From Halosimplex halophilum (GTDB lineage: Archaea; Halobacteriota; Halobacteria; Halobacteriales; Haloarculaceae), in assembly GCF_004698125.1 (NCBI RefSeq), contig NZ_SRHV01000005.1:186001-250000 (forward strand): a stretch of 64,000 nt of DNA, given 5' to 3'. The notes below the pieces were generated by a model, which had not been told where the DNA came from, did not search any database, and saw only the letters and a list, made by a program, of their open reading frames with translations. This document shows positions 37,128 to 45,563 of the stretch, piece after piece. The number at the start of each line of letters is the position of its first letter. The stretch's first letter is position 1. The translations under genes and the position numbers were made by a program.

Positions 37128-37415
37128 ATGACAGTCGAACTCCGGCTACTGGGACTGGTGGCACTGGTGAACGTGCTGGGAGGGGTCGTCGTCGGCCTCC
37201 TGGTACTCAAGGGTCAGGAGGCGGCCCCGCGGATCGCGCCGCTGCCCGGGCTGGCGTTCGGCGGCTTCGCCGTCTGGGGGCAGCTGGTCGTCGGCGACCG
37301 GCTGAACCCGACGGTCCCGGAACTGGAGTCGCTCGTACTGGTCGCGGTCGCGAGCGCGCTCGTCGGCCTCGTCGGCGTCTTCTCGACGCTCGAAGCGGAA
37401 GCCGCCGGACGCTAA
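37128..37415 (+). CDS. Small membrane protein, 95 residues
   Basis: Two or three hydrophobic segments (LLGLVALVNVLGGVVVGLLVL, LAFGGFAVWGQLVVG and LVLVAVASALVGLVGVF) and short polar loops; no enzyme motif and no family recognised. First gene of the rightward operon, 37 bases before the 211-residue helical protein, with a TATA box at the expected distance. Probably a membrane anchor for the other products, an inference from context. Confidence 0.75.
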   Translation: MTVELRLLGLVALVNVLGGVVVGLLVLKGQEAAPRIAPLPGLAFGGFAVWGQLVVGDRLNPTVPELESLVLVAVASALVGLVGVFSTLEAEAAGR

Positions 37416-37452
37416 CGACCGACGAAACGCACGACACTCACGACACAGACAC

Positions 37453-38088
37453 ATGAACTGGACGAACTTCATCCGGACGCTCGGCTTCGACGAACCGACT
37501 TCGCTGCTCTCCCCCGCAGCCTACTCCGAGGAGGAGATCGAGGAGGACCTGCTGGACTTGGAGATGGACAAACGGCACGCTCGCAACATGGTCGAACGGA
37601 AGGGCGACCAGTACGACGCGAAGCTGGACGAGGCCGCGCAGGCCCCCGAGTGGATGGTCGAGGACCTGCTCCGGGAGGCCGACGACATCGAGCGCGAGAA
37701 GGAGGACTGGCAGGACGAGTGGCGCCAGCACGCCGACCGGCGGCGTCTCGTCAAGTCCGTCAAGTCCTTCCGTCGCCGCATCCGCTCGGGCGAGCGGGAC
37801 CTCAACGTCTCGGAGCTGATAGCCGACACCGACGACAGCGAGGTGCGCCGGACGCTCCACGACGCGCTGAAAGACCACATGCGCTCGACGAAGCAGGTGA
37901 ACGACCTGCTGCAGCTGTTCACCGACGGCCGCGACCTCGACCGCTCGCGGGCCGACGGCAACGCCCGCGACCTGAGCAAACACGAGGAGCGGATGCGCGA
38001 GCGCCAGTCCGGCGCGAGCACCGGCGCCGCCGAGTCGCGCGAGCGCGACGAGCGCCGCTCGCCGAGCCGCGCGGGCGCCGACGACTAG
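37453..38088 (+). CDS. Charged helical protein of ESCRT-III-like size, 211 residues
   Basis: No family recognised by motif. The sequence is almost wholly charged helix: acidic YSEEEIEEDLLDLEMDK (24-40), then mixed and basic helices through VKSFRRRIRSGERDLN (103-118) and a polar tail after about 160. Length, helix content and the position directly upstream of a Vps4-like ATPase recall CHMP/CdvB proteins. However, the N terminus is not basic as in Snf7 domains, and no MIM motif can be proven by eye. It could equally be an unrelated substrate or adaptor of the ATPase. The ATG at 37453 is the only sensible start. Confidence 0.75.
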   Translation: MNWTNFIRTLGFDEPTSLLSPAAYSEEEIEEDLLDLEMDKRHARNMVERKGDQYDAKLDEAAQAPEWMVEDLLREADDIEREKEDWQDEWRQHADRRRLVKSVKSFRRRIRSGERDLNVSELIADTDDSEVRRTLHDALKDHMRSTKQVNDLLQLFTDGRDLDRSRADGNARDLSKHEERMRERQSGASTGAAESRERDERRSPSRAGADD

Positions 38089-38189
38089 CGGCCCTCGCCA
38101 CGCCGCGGGGACGACGGACGCCCCGCGAGTGTGAACGCAGACACACGGCCCGCGGTTCGCGGGCGCGCCGTCGACGCGGACACGAGAGC

Positions 38190-39425
38190 ATGAGCACGAA
38201 CGGTTCCGACTACGACCGGTGGGTCGCACAGGGCTACAGAGACGACGCCGAGGCCGCCGAGGCGGCCGCGGAGGACCACCTCGACGCGGACGAGCCGGCC
38301 GCCGCCGCCGCCGAGTTCGAGCGGGCCGCCGACTGCCTCCGGGCGTACGAGGACTACACCGGCAACTCCCGGAGCGACGAGATCGACCGGCTCCGCCGGC
38401 GCGCCGCGGCCGCCCGTCCCCAGTCGAGCGACGACGGCGGAGCCGGGAGCGGCGGGGAGGCGGCGTCCGGGGCCGACTCGGACCGGCTCCGTCGGCGCGT
38501 CGAGTCGTTCGAGACGACGACGGGGGTCGACTGGGAGGACATCGGCGGGCTCGAAGAGACGAAAGAGCGGATCTGCCACGAGATCGGCCTCGGCGCGGCC
38601 GCGGGGCTGCCCGAGGCGGTGCAGCCGTCGGACCGGCTCCTCCTGTTCGGGCCGCCGGGAACGGGGAAGACGCTGCTGGCCAGCGCCGTCGCCAGCGGGA
38701 CCGAGACGACGTTCTTCAACGTCGAGCTGGGCGGCATCCTGTCGAAGTGGCACGGGGAGTCCTCGCAGCTCGTCTCCACGCTGTTCGACGTGGCCCGCGA
38801 ACACACGCCCGCGGTCGTGTTCGTCGACGAGATCGACGCGCTCACGCAGTCCAGAGGGGACGGCTCCGACTCGGCAAGCCGGCGCGTGTTGAACTCGCTG
38901 CTGACGGAGCTGGACGGGATCGGCGGGGACGCCGACGGGTTCCTGATGGTCGTCGGCAGCTCCAACCGACCGATGGACCTCGACGACGCCGTGGTTCGGC
39001 GGTTCGACACGCGGATCTACGTGCCGCTCCCCGACGTCGACGGCGCCGCCGAGATCGTCCGGATCCACACCGTCGACGGCGGCGTCGAGTTCGAGGGGAC
39101 GCCGGCGGCGTACGCGTTCGGGCGGACCGATCCGGCGGACAGCGTCGAGCACACGCTGGCCGGCGCCTGCGTCGAGCGCGGGTTCACCGGCAGCGACATC
39201 GAGACGCTGTGTCGGACGGCGATCTCCGAGATGGTGCGCGAGCGGAACCCGGAGCTGGCCGAGCGGGCCCGCGATGACCTCGGCGCCCGCGACGACGGGA
39301 GCGTCGACCTGCGACCGTTGCGCCCCGACGACTTCCGCGTCGCCTTCGACACGGTGTCGGCCTCCGTTCCCGAATCGACCGTTCGCGAGTGTCGGTCGTG
39401 GGCCGAGGAGTTCGGGTCCGGATGA
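38190..39425 (+). CDS. Vps4/CdvC-like AAA ATPase with helical N-terminal region
   Basis: 411 residues. The N-terminal 75 residues are two or three helices (YDRWVAQGYRDDAEAAEAAAE, AAAAAEFERAADCLRAYEDY), in the place and size of an MIT domain. A Gly/Ser linker follows. The AAA module starts at VDWEDIGGLEETK (113-125), with Walker A GPPGTGKT (154-161), pore loop SKWHGESSQLV, Walker B VVFVDEIDAL with D213-E214, sensor-1 SSNRP, arginine fingers R270-R271-F and IYVPLPD. SKW-GES, SRR and RRF-RIYVPLPD are characteristic of the meiotic/Vps4 clade. Only one AAA domain is present, unlike Cdc48. It likely disassembles or remodels a protein polymer; the adjacent 211-residue protein is the obvious candidate. 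Clade placement is by motif only. Confidence 0.85.
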   Translation: MSTNGSDYDRWVAQGYRDDAEAAEAAAEDHLDADEPAAAAAEFERAADCLRAYEDYTGNSRSDEIDRLRRRAAAARPQSSDDGGAGSGGEAASGADSDRLRRRVESFETTTGVDWEDIGGLEETKERICHEIGLGAAAGLPEAVQPSDRLLLFGPPGTGKTLLASAVASGTETTFFNVELGGILSKWHGESSQLVSTLFDVAREHTPAVVFVDEIDALTQSRGDGSDSASRRVLNSLLTELDGIGGDADGFLMVVGSSNRPMDLDDAVVRRFDTRIYVPLPDVDGAAEIVRIHTVDGGVEFEGTPAAYAFGRTDPADSVEHTLAGACVERGFTGSDIETLCRTAISEMVRERNPELAERARDDLGARDDGSVDLRPLRPDDFRVAFDTVSASVPESTVRECRSWAEEFGSG

Positions 39426-39506
39426 GAGGGCGAGCGCGACGGGCGCGACGGGCAGTCGACGGACGTGGCCGCCCGACGCGCCGTCCCGGCGGTCCGAACC
39501 GGGGAC

Positions 39507-40322
39507 TCAGGGGCCCCGTTCGAATATCCGTTCGAGCTCGGTCCTGTGTGGGCCGTCTCCTACGACCGGCTGCCCCCGCCAGTTGACGACGTACTTGTTC
39601 CCGGCCTTGCGGACGTAGTTTCGGCCGACCTCGTCGACCGCGACGTCGAACCCGGCGTCGGCGAGCCGTGCGGGCAGCGACGCGGTGTCGCCCGGGCTCG
39701 ACCCGCCGAACGAACAGCCCCAGCCGTCCTCCCCCTCCTCGGGGTAGGAGTGACGGACGACGGTGTCACCGTCCCAGTTCCGACAGCGCCGAAACTCCCG
39801 GAACGCGTCGTCGACCATCCGGTCGACCGCGTCCGGCTCGCCGCCGGTGTCGAGGCTGCCCGTCCGGTCGGTCACGGTGACGCCGTCGCGGTCCGTCGCG
39901 TCGCCGCTGTCGCCCGACGCGCCGCCGGTCGATGTGGCGTCAGTCGTCTCGACGGGATCGGCCGGCGAACGCTCGGCCGGCTGGCCGTCGGGCGTATCGG
40001 ACGGCCGGTCGGACTCGTCGCCGGCGCGACGCTGGCAGAGCCGCTCGATACGGTACGTGTCGTCGACGATCCGCTGTCTGCGCTCGTCGTCGACCGGGGC
40101 GGCCCCGTCGTCACCGCCCGAGGAGACGTACGACCGCTCGATGTGGGACTCGACGGCGTCCAGCAACTCCTCGTACAGTTCGCCCGACAGCGACGACTCT
40201 TCGAGCACGTCCCGGAGTTCGTACAGGTAGCGGCGGAAGTCGGCGGGCGAACTCGACTGCTCCACCGTCGAGCGCACGTTCTCGGCGACGGACGCGACGT
40301 AGAGCGGATCGGGCCGGGACAT
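39507..40322 (-). CDS. Unknown protein with locus-specific N-terminal module (right copy)
   Basis: 271 residues. Residues 1-100 (DPLYVASVAENVRS, RRYLYELRDVLEE, IVDDTYRIERLCQRR) match the N-terminal module of the protein encoded at 32852. A disordered Asp/Ser/Gly-rich linker (about 105-165) and a different C-terminal domain of about 100 residues follow (DAVDRMVDDAFREFRRC, GWGCSFGG, NYVRKAGNKYVVNWRGQPVV). A TATA-like CTTTATC on the minus strand about 27 bases upstream supports the start at 40322. The gene points into the locus and converges on the Vps4-like gene. The shared module and differing C-terminal domains suggest two outputs plugged into one machine. Confidence 0.8.
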   Translation of the reverse strand: MSRPDPLYVASVAENVRSTVEQSSSPADFRRYLYELRDVLEESSLSGELYEELLDAVESHIERSYVSSGGDDGAAPVDDERRQRIVDDTYRIERLCQRRAGDESDRPSDTPDGQPAERSPADPVETTDATSTGGASGDSGDATDRDGVTVTDRTGSLDTGGEPDAVDRMVDDAFREFRRCRNWDGDTVVRHSYPEEGEDGWGCSFGGSSPGDTASLPARLADAGFDVAVDEVGRNYVRKAGNKYVVNWRGQPVVGDGPHRTELERIFERGP

Positions 40323-40344
40323 ACGCGTGCGTTTGCGGAGCATC

Positions 40345-40354
40345 GGATAAAGAT
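40345..40354 (-). promoter_or_regulatory. TATA box of the right module gene
   Basis: TCTTTATCCG on the minus strand, centred about 27 bases upstream of the ATG at 40322, implying a leaderless transcript and fixing that start. Confidence 0.5.
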
Positions 40355-40523
40355 GGTGGCACTCGGCGGAGCGGTCGAGCCGGTACGCGGGATGCGCCGC
40401 GACCCCGCTGGTCACGCGGCGCCGTCGGCCCCCGGAAGCCGGCACCTCCCGGTCGGGTCGCCGCTACCCGGTTACGTCGATGTCGCCCGAGATACATAGG
40501 ACCTCGACTCCAACGTTCGAGCC

Positions 40524-41405
40524 ATGGACGACGCTCCCGAGCGCGAGGGCCCGGTGATCCCGGCGACGGCACGGATGGGGCGGACGGCGCTGACCGTCGC
40601 GGACCTGGACGGGACGGTCGCGTTCTACCGCGATGCCGTCGGACTCACGGTTCAGAGCCGGAGCGAACGGGCGGCGACGCTCGGCGCCGGCGGGCGGTCG
40701 GTGCTCGAACTGCGCCGGGACGCGGACGCGCCCCCGAGAGCCCGGGGACAGGCGGGACTCTTTCACAACGCTTTCCGGGTCCCCGACCGGACGGCGCTCG
40801 GCGCCGCGCTGGAACGCATCCGCGACCGCGGGACGCTGGACGGCGCCTCGGACCACCACGTCAGCGAGGCGCTGTACTGCACCGACCCGGAGGGCAACGG
40901 CGTGGAGGTGTACGCCGACAGGCCGCGGGAAGCGTGGCCCCGGGCGGACGACGGCACGGTCGAGATCGGGACGGTCCCGCTCGACCTGCAGGCCCTCGCC
41001 GCCGAGTCCGACGGCGCCGACGCGGCCCCGCCGGGGACGGACCTGGGCCACGTCCACCTGGAGGTGTCGTCGCTCGACCGGGCGCGGGCGTTCTACGCCG
41101 ACCGGCTGGGGCTCGGAGTCCAGACCGAGACGCGGGGGGCCTCGTTCCTCGCGGCGGGCGACTACCACCACCACGTCGGCGTCAACACCTGGAACGGCTG
41201 GACCGACCCGGCTGGCGGCCGCGGGCTGGCGTGGTTCGAGTTCCTGCTGCCCGACGCCGAGGCGGTCGCGGCCGCCCGCAGTCGGCTCTCGGCCGCCGAC
41301 GTTCCGGTGACCGACCGCGAGACCGGCTTCGAGGTCGCCGACCCCGACGGGATCGCCGTCCGGGTCCGGGCTGTTTCGGAGTCGGCGGGGTCGTCGGGGC
41401 CGTAG
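40524..41405 (+). CDS. VOC-family protein, CatE-like (two-domain glyoxalase/dioxygenase fold)
   Basis: 293 residues with two vicinal-oxygen-chelate repeats. The first begins GRTALTVADLDGTVAFYRDAVGL and the second GHVHLEVSSLDRARAFYADRLGL. Candidate metal ligands are the His in FHNAFRV, His in GHVHLEV and Glu in LEVSSL/WFEFLL. The layout matches CatE-type catechol-2,3-dioxygenase-like proteins of Bacillus and haloarchaea. The real substrate is uncertain. TATA-like GATACATA about 30 bases before the ATG implies a leaderless message. Monocistronic. Confidence 0.9.
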   Translation: MDDAPEREGPVIPATARMGRTALTVADLDGTVAFYRDAVGLTVQSRSERAATLGAGGRSVLELRRDADAPPRARGQAGLFHNAFRVPDRTALGAALERIRDRGTLDGASDHHVSEALYCTDPEGNGVEVYADRPREAWPRADDGTVEIGTVPLDLQALAAESDGADAAPPGTDLGHVHLEVSSLDRARAFYADRLGLGVQTETRGASFLAAGDYHHHVGVNTWNGWTDPAGGRGLAWFEFLLPDAEAVAAARSRLSAADVPVTDRETGFEVADPDGIAVRVRAVSESAGSSGP

Positions 41406-41534
41406 TCTCCCTCCGGGAGCGAGAACGCGCATCGGCCGGGGACGGAGCCTGGGTCGGCCGCGGATCGGCGGGGTTCGTTCACTTCCGCCGCGCTTGCCGA
41501 ACGTTGATACCGGCGGGGGCGATACCCACCAGTG

Positions 41535-42056
41535 ATGTACGCCGTCGTGGGCTGTAGCGACTGTTCGATGCTCTGGGTCGTCGAGGGGCGGCCGGAGACC
41601 AGCCAGTGTCCCCGCTGCGGGACGACTCGTCAGTACGCCAAACGCAAGAAGTTCGTCTCCACCGAGGAGGAGGACCACGCCCGCGAGGTGCGCGCGTCGA
41701 TGCTCGCCAACCGGCAGGGCCACGGCGACGCCTTCGCCGAACTCGACTCGTTCACCGAGATGGAAGGACAGATCGACGACGCCGGCCCCTCCGACGAGGA
41801 GTACCTGGAGGGGTCGGGGCTGGACGCCGACGCGGTCGCCGAGGCGGGCGAGGCGGCGATGGACTCGGGCGGGTCGAAGAGCCGCAAGGAACGGGTCCGC
41901 GAGGCCGTCCGCGAACTCGACGAGGCGACGGCGGACGCGGTCGTCGACTACGCCGCCGAGCGCGGCGTCGACGCCCAGTACACCCGGAAGACGCTCGAAA
42001 AACTGGTCCGCGCCGGCGAGGCGACCGAGAACCGGGGCGTCTACCGCCTGCTGTAG
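41535..42056 (+). CDS. Zinc-ribbon plus winged-helix protein, haloarchaeal
   Basis: 173 residues (GTG at 41532 would add one). The N-terminal zinc ribbon has CSDC and CPRC pairs (about 8-30). The middle is acidic and probably disordered. The C-terminal 60 residues (KERVREAVRELDEATADAVVDYAAERG, TRKTLEKLVRAGEATENRGVYRLL) are a winged helix. I believe this matches a conserved haloarchaeal family annotated DUF5817, from memory. Likely nucleic-acid binding, perhaps transcription or replication linked. Monocistronic. Confidence 0.85.
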   Translation: MYAVVGCSDCSMLWVVEGRPETSQCPRCGTTRQYAKRKKFVSTEEEDHAREVRASMLANRQGHGDAFAELDSFTEMEGQIDDAGPSDEEYLEGSGLDADAVAEAGEAAMDSGGSKSRKERVREAVRELDEATADAVVDYAAERGVDAQYTRKTLEKLVRAGEATENRGVYRLL

Positions 42057-42122
42057 GTCCCCGCTCCAGACAAGTCAACAGAACGGAAAGACACTTGCGG
42101 CGGCCGACCCAACCGTCGCTCG

Positions 42123-42497
42123 ATGGATCCCGACTCGCTACGGGCGCTCGGTCGGCGGTTCTGGTACGCGTGGGGGGCGGCGACGCTGGCGAGCATCGCC
42201 GCCGTGCTCGCCGCGACGGTCGTCGTCGCGCCCGAGGACGCGTGGCTGGTCGCGCTCACCGGGGTACTCGCGGTCGTCTTCGTCGCGCTCGCCGCGGTGT
42301 CGCTGACGCAGGGCGACAGGCTCGACGCGGCGGGGATGGTCGTCGCGGCCGTCGGCTGGGCGGTCTGGAGCGTCGGCGCGGCGGTCGGGTTCCCCGGCCG
42401 GACCTTCTGGACGGGGTGGGCGCTCGTCGCCGTCGGCGCCGCGGTCGGGCTCTGGGCCGACCACGGCCACCGCGTCCGGGCCGCCGTGGGCGTCTAG
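42123..42497 (+). CDS. Small membrane protein, four segments
   Basis: 124 residues with four hydrophobic helices (AATLASIAAVLAATVVV, LVALTGVLAVVFVALAAV, AAGMVVAAVGWAVWSVGAAVG and GWALVAVGAAVGLW). No family recognised. Converges on the 127-residue membrane protein two bases away; nothing else ties it to a process. Confidence 0.75.
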   Translation: MDPDSLRALGRRFWYAWGAATLASIAAVLAATVVVAPEDAWLVALTGVLAVVFVALAAVSLTQGDRLDAAGMVVAAVGWAVWSVGAAVGFPGRTFWTGWALVAVGAAVGLWADHGHRVRAAVGV

Positions 42498-42499
42498 CC

Positions 42500-42883
42500 T
42501 CAGACGATGAACAGCAGCGCGAACACCGGGACGGCGACGAAGTAGACCAGCCCGAAGACGAACAGGTTCGTGGGGATCTTCCCCTCCTCTTTCTCCTCGT
42601 CGAGCGTCTCGTGGTCGATGGCGTCGTGGAACTGCGCGGGGATGTCCTCGCGGACGGTGGCCCGCGTGCGGAACCGGTCGAGCGGGTCCCACCCAGTGAG
42701 GCCGAGCTTCCAGGCCGCCGAGACGATCCAGACGATCCCGAGGACGGGCACGAGAAAGAGGAGCACGAGCCCGACGACCGGGTGGACGACGCCGGCGTCG
42801 ATGGCGCCCCCCACCAGCGAGACGGTCGCGACCGGCAACACGATCCCCCCGGCCGCCGCGTAGATCGGCGCCCTGTCGTCCAT
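42500..42883 (-). CDS. Small membrane protein, three segments
   Basis: 127 residues. Hydrophobic segments near 7-28, 33-58 and 105-127 flank a cytoplasmic loop (RTRATVREDIPAQFHDAIDH, ETLDEEKEEGKIPTN). No recognised family and no motif. Strong halophile codon bias supports coding. Confidence 0.75.
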   Translation of the reverse strand: MDDRAPIYAAAGGIVLPVATVSLVGGAIDAGVVHPVVGLVLLFLVPVLGIVWIVSAAWKLGLTGWDPLDRFRTRATVREDIPAQFHDAIDHETLDEEKEEGKIPTNLFVFGLVYFVAVPVFALLFIV

Positions 42884-42980
42884 GGTCGGGTACCAGGGCG
42901 GCGACGGGCAAAGGCGTTTCTCCGGTGGGAAGGGCGTCGACGGCGGCCACAGAGGGGCGACCGCGGCGTCGGCCCGAACG

Positions 42981-43298
42981 CTACACCAGGCCGAGCGCCT
43001 TCGCGGCGCCGGCGAGGGCGGCCAGCGTCGTCGCCGCGAGTTTCACCAGTCGCATGATCCGGGTCGCGCGGCGCACCGGCGCGTCGGCGTCGGCCCCGTC
43101 GTCGCACTCGCTACGGCGATCGGTGGACCCTCCGTGGTCTCCCCCGGTTCCGTAGTTCCTCCTGGATTCGCTATTCCCCCTGGTCCCCCGGTTCTTCCCG
43201 TCCCCCCGATCCACGCGGTCCCGACCCTCCCCGTCGTTCGCGGGAGCGCTGCGGTCGGTCGTGCGGACGCCGCGGTCCGCGGTGCTGTTCGTGGGCAT
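42981..43298 (-). CDS. Hypothetical polar protein with C-terminal hydrophobic helix
   Basis: 105 residues. The first 75 are very polar (Arg/Asp/Gly/Asn), probably disordered. The last 25 (MRLVKLAATTLAALAGAAKALGLV) form one hydrophobic helix, as in a tail-anchored protein. An internal Met at the helix would give a 24-residue membrane peptide instead. Coding support is moderate only. Confidence 0.4.
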   Translation of the reverse strand: MPTNSTADRGVRTTDRSAPANDGEGRDRVDRGDGKNRGTRGNSESRRNYGTGGDHGGSTDRRSECDDGADADAPVRRATRIMRLVKLAATTLAALAGAAKALGLV

Positions 43299-43483
43299 GG
43301 GTGTGGGCGCGCCCGCCGGGGCTCCCGGCCGGACGCACTCGAACTACCGGGGGACGACAGGTAAACGCCAGCCGTCACCGGAGCGGAAGTGAAACCGGAA
43401 CCGATGCTCCGGACTGAAAAGATCTGTGGCTGTCAGGTGCCGATCCACGTCCGGTGCGTTCGGGGTCGAGGTCGGGGCCGGAG

Positions 43484-44743
43484 TCACCGACCGAGTTCCT
43501 CGTGGGCGCTGGAGAGGTGCCGGGAGGCCAGCGCCGAGACTAAGGAAAGCTCGCCGGCGAGCGCGCCGGCGGCGATGACCTCCGCGAGCGCGTCCGCGTT
43601 CGACCCGACCGGATCGCCGCCGCCGCCGACGCCGATCACGTCGAGCATCTCCGACTGGGTGGCCAGGTCGGTGCCGCCGCCGACCGTGCCGACCTGCAGG
43701 CTCGCGAGGTTGACGCTGGCGTACAGTTCGTCCTCGCGGGCCTCGACGGTGGTGATGCAGTTGGACCCCTCGACGACGTGGGCCTCGTCCTGGCCGGTGG
43801 CGATGAAGACGCCGGCGACGACGTTGGCCGCCTGGGCGTTGAACCCCAGGCTCCCCGCCTTCGCACTTCCGACGAGGTTCTTGCGGGTGTTGGCCTCCTC
43901 GATGGCCTCGGGCGTGGTGCCCAAGCGCTCCTCGACGACCTCGCGGGGGATGGTCACGTCCGCGGTGACGGTGTGGCCCCGGCCCTCGACGGCGTTGATG
44001 GCCGCGGGCTTCTTGTCGACGCAGAGGTTGCCCGACAGCGCGACCAGGGAGGCGGGGGTCTCGTCCTCGACGACCTCGGCCGCGGCGCGGGTAGCGATGG
44101 TCGCCATGTTCATCCCGTTGGCGTCGCCCGTGTCGTAGGAGAAGCGCAGGAACACGGAGTCGCCGACGAGGTAGGGCGTCACCGACTGGAGGCGGCCGTG
44201 ACCGGTCGTCGACTCGGCGGCCTCGGCGAGGCGGTCCTCGTTGGCCTCGACCCACTCGGCGACTTCGGCACCCTCGGCGACGCCGTCGACGCGGAAGACC
44301 GGCGCGCGGGTCATCCCGCGCTTGGTCACGCGGGCGGTCGCGCCGCCGGCCGCGGAGATGGCCGAACAGCCGCGGTTGACGCTGGCGACCAGCGCACCCT
44401 CGGTGGTGGCGATGGGGAGGTAGAAGTCGCCGTCGGCCGATTCGCCGTGGACCGCGACGGGCCCGGCGACGCCGACGGGGAGTTGCGTCCCGCCGACGAG
44501 GTTCTCGATGTTCGACTCGGCCGACTCGGCGGCGAACGCGTAGTCGCCGGTCGCCGAGAGGTCGACGCCCGTCTCGCGCTCGACGACCAGCCGGCGGGCC
44601 GTCGCGGCCGTCTCGGCGTCGGCGCGGTCGTCGAGTTCGTAGAGCCGCAGGTCGCCGTCGGCGACGCGGTCGGCCAGCGCCTCGGGGTCGGTCCCCCCGT
44701 CGGTGGCCGCCTCGGCGGCGTCGCCCTCGGAGTCGTCTGTCAT
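43484..44743 (-). CDS. hmgA: HMG-CoA reductase, class I
   Basis: Makes mevalonate from HMG-CoA with NADPH, the committed step toward archaeal isoprenoid lipids. 419 residues, soluble, usual for archaea (no sterol-sensing domain). Signatures: NIENLVGGTQLPVGVAGP, LPIATTEGALVASVNRGC, the dinucleotide-binding DANGMNMATIATR, CVDKKPAAIN with the catalytic Lys, TIATGQD-type FIATGQDEAHVVE and QVGTVGGGTDLATQ. The catalytic His is expected in the C-terminal SSAHEELG segment, which is present. The N-terminal 20 residues are an acidic tail. Monocistronic. Target of statin-type inhibitors in halophiles. Confidence 0.97.
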   Translation of the reverse strand: MTDDSEGDAAEAATDGGTDPEALADRVADGDLRLYELDDRADAETAATARRLVVERETGVDLSATGDYAFAAESAESNIENLVGGTQLPVGVAGPVAVHGESADGDFYLPIATTEGALVASVNRGCSAISAAGGATARVTKRGMTRAPVFRVDGVAEGAEVAEWVEANEDRLAEAAESTTGHGRLQSVTPYLVGDSVFLRFSYDTGDANGMNMATIATRAAAEVVEDETPASLVALSGNLCVDKKPAAINAVEGRGHTVTADVTIPREVVEERLGTTPEAIEEANTRKNLVGSAKAGSLGFNAQAANVVAGVFIATGQDEAHVVEGSNCITTVEAREDELYASVNLASLQVGTVGGGTDLATQSEMLDVIGVGGGGDPVGSNADALAEVIAAGALAGELSLVSALASRHLSSAHEELGR

Positions 44744-44870
44744 GCCCGGAGCCTCGCGGGCGACGCCCCTAACAGTTGCTGTCGCCGGCGGCGGTCGCGG
44801 TCGCCGCCCGTGGCGGTCGCTCCCGGATCACTCGCCGGCGGCGGTCGCAGCCTGCGGGGCCGCTCGGCGT

Positions 44871-45416
44871 TCAGCGGTCGCGGTCACCGCCGGTGAGGCG
44901 CCCGAGCGCCTCGACGAGGCGGTCCAGCGGCTGACTCGTGAGCAGCGAGACGAGCCGCTCGCTGCGGTCGTAGACCCGCTGGAGTTCCCGCACCTGTTCG
45001 AGGTGGTACCGGGCGCGCTCGCCCTCGGCGTCCTCGAGCGCCGCCTCGGCCTCGTCGAGCGCGCGGGTCATGATCCGGATCTCGCGGGTGACCTCCTGGC
45101 TCAGGAACTGCTGGAAGACATACCACAGGTCCGTCTCCGCCTCGAAGAAGGCCTTCTTGCCCTCGCCGGGCAGCGACCGCCGGTGGACGAGGTGGAACCG
45201 CTCAAGGGTGTTCATCGCAGTGCTGACCGTCGACTTCGCGTAGCCGCTCTCCTCGACGAGCTCGTCCAGCGAGACGGGGTCGGGCTCGAACAGCAGGATG
45301 CCGAACAGCCGCCCGTAGCTCCGCTTGGCGCCGTAGACCTCCGCGCTGCGCTCGACGGCGTCGATGACCGCCGCACGCGCCGATTCGACCGGGTCCTCGG
45401 AGTCTGTGTCGCTCAT
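44871..45416 (-). CDS. GbsR/MarR-type transcriptional regulator
   Basis: 181 residues. The winged-helix part SYGRLFGILLFEPDPVSLDELVEESG, YAKSTVSTAMNTLERFHLV and the C-terminal helical dimerisation part match the GbsR family, whose best-known member controls glycine betaine genes. The predicted TATA box (TTTAAGC, minus strand, about 45483) lies downstream of a longer reading and so fixes the start at 45416. It is divergent from the three-gene ABC operon starting at 45564 with an inverted repeat between, so it is probably that operon's repressor. Confidence 0.87.
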   Translation of the reverse strand: MSDTDSEDPVESARAAVIDAVERSAEVYGAKRSYGRLFGILLFEPDPVSLDELVEESGYAKSTVSTAMNTLERFHLVHRRSLPGEGKKAFFEAETDLWYVFQQFLSQEVTREIRIMTRALDEAEAALEDAEGERARYHLEQVRELQRVYDRSERLVSLLTSQPLDRLVEALGRLTGGDRDR

Positions 45417-45499
45417 TGGTTGGTCCGCGGCCCCGACCGCTCGGCGGCCGCCTGGATACCCGACACTCGTGGCCCCCAACGCTTAAATCGTTCTCTACA

Positions 45500-45525
45500 G
45501 AATATTTTGTATATGCCGAATATTC
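45500..45525. promoter_or_regulatory. Inverted repeat GAATATT-N12-AATATTC, putative GbsR-like operator
   Basis: Perfect seven-base arms at 45500-45506 and 45519-45525, centres 19 bases apart, in the AT-rich space between the regulator gene and the ABC operon. The repeat overlaps a TATA-like ATTTTGTATAT, so binding would block the operon promoter. Confidence 0.6.
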
Positions 45526-45563
45526 CGATTGTCGGAAGCGGTAGCGACGGCGGCCGCGTCGCG

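Noticed and set aside
37453-38088. Calling the 211-residue protein CdvB/ESCRT-III outright
   Set aside because: Size and context fit, but the N terminus is acidic rather than basic and no MIM motif is certain; left as a hypothesis.
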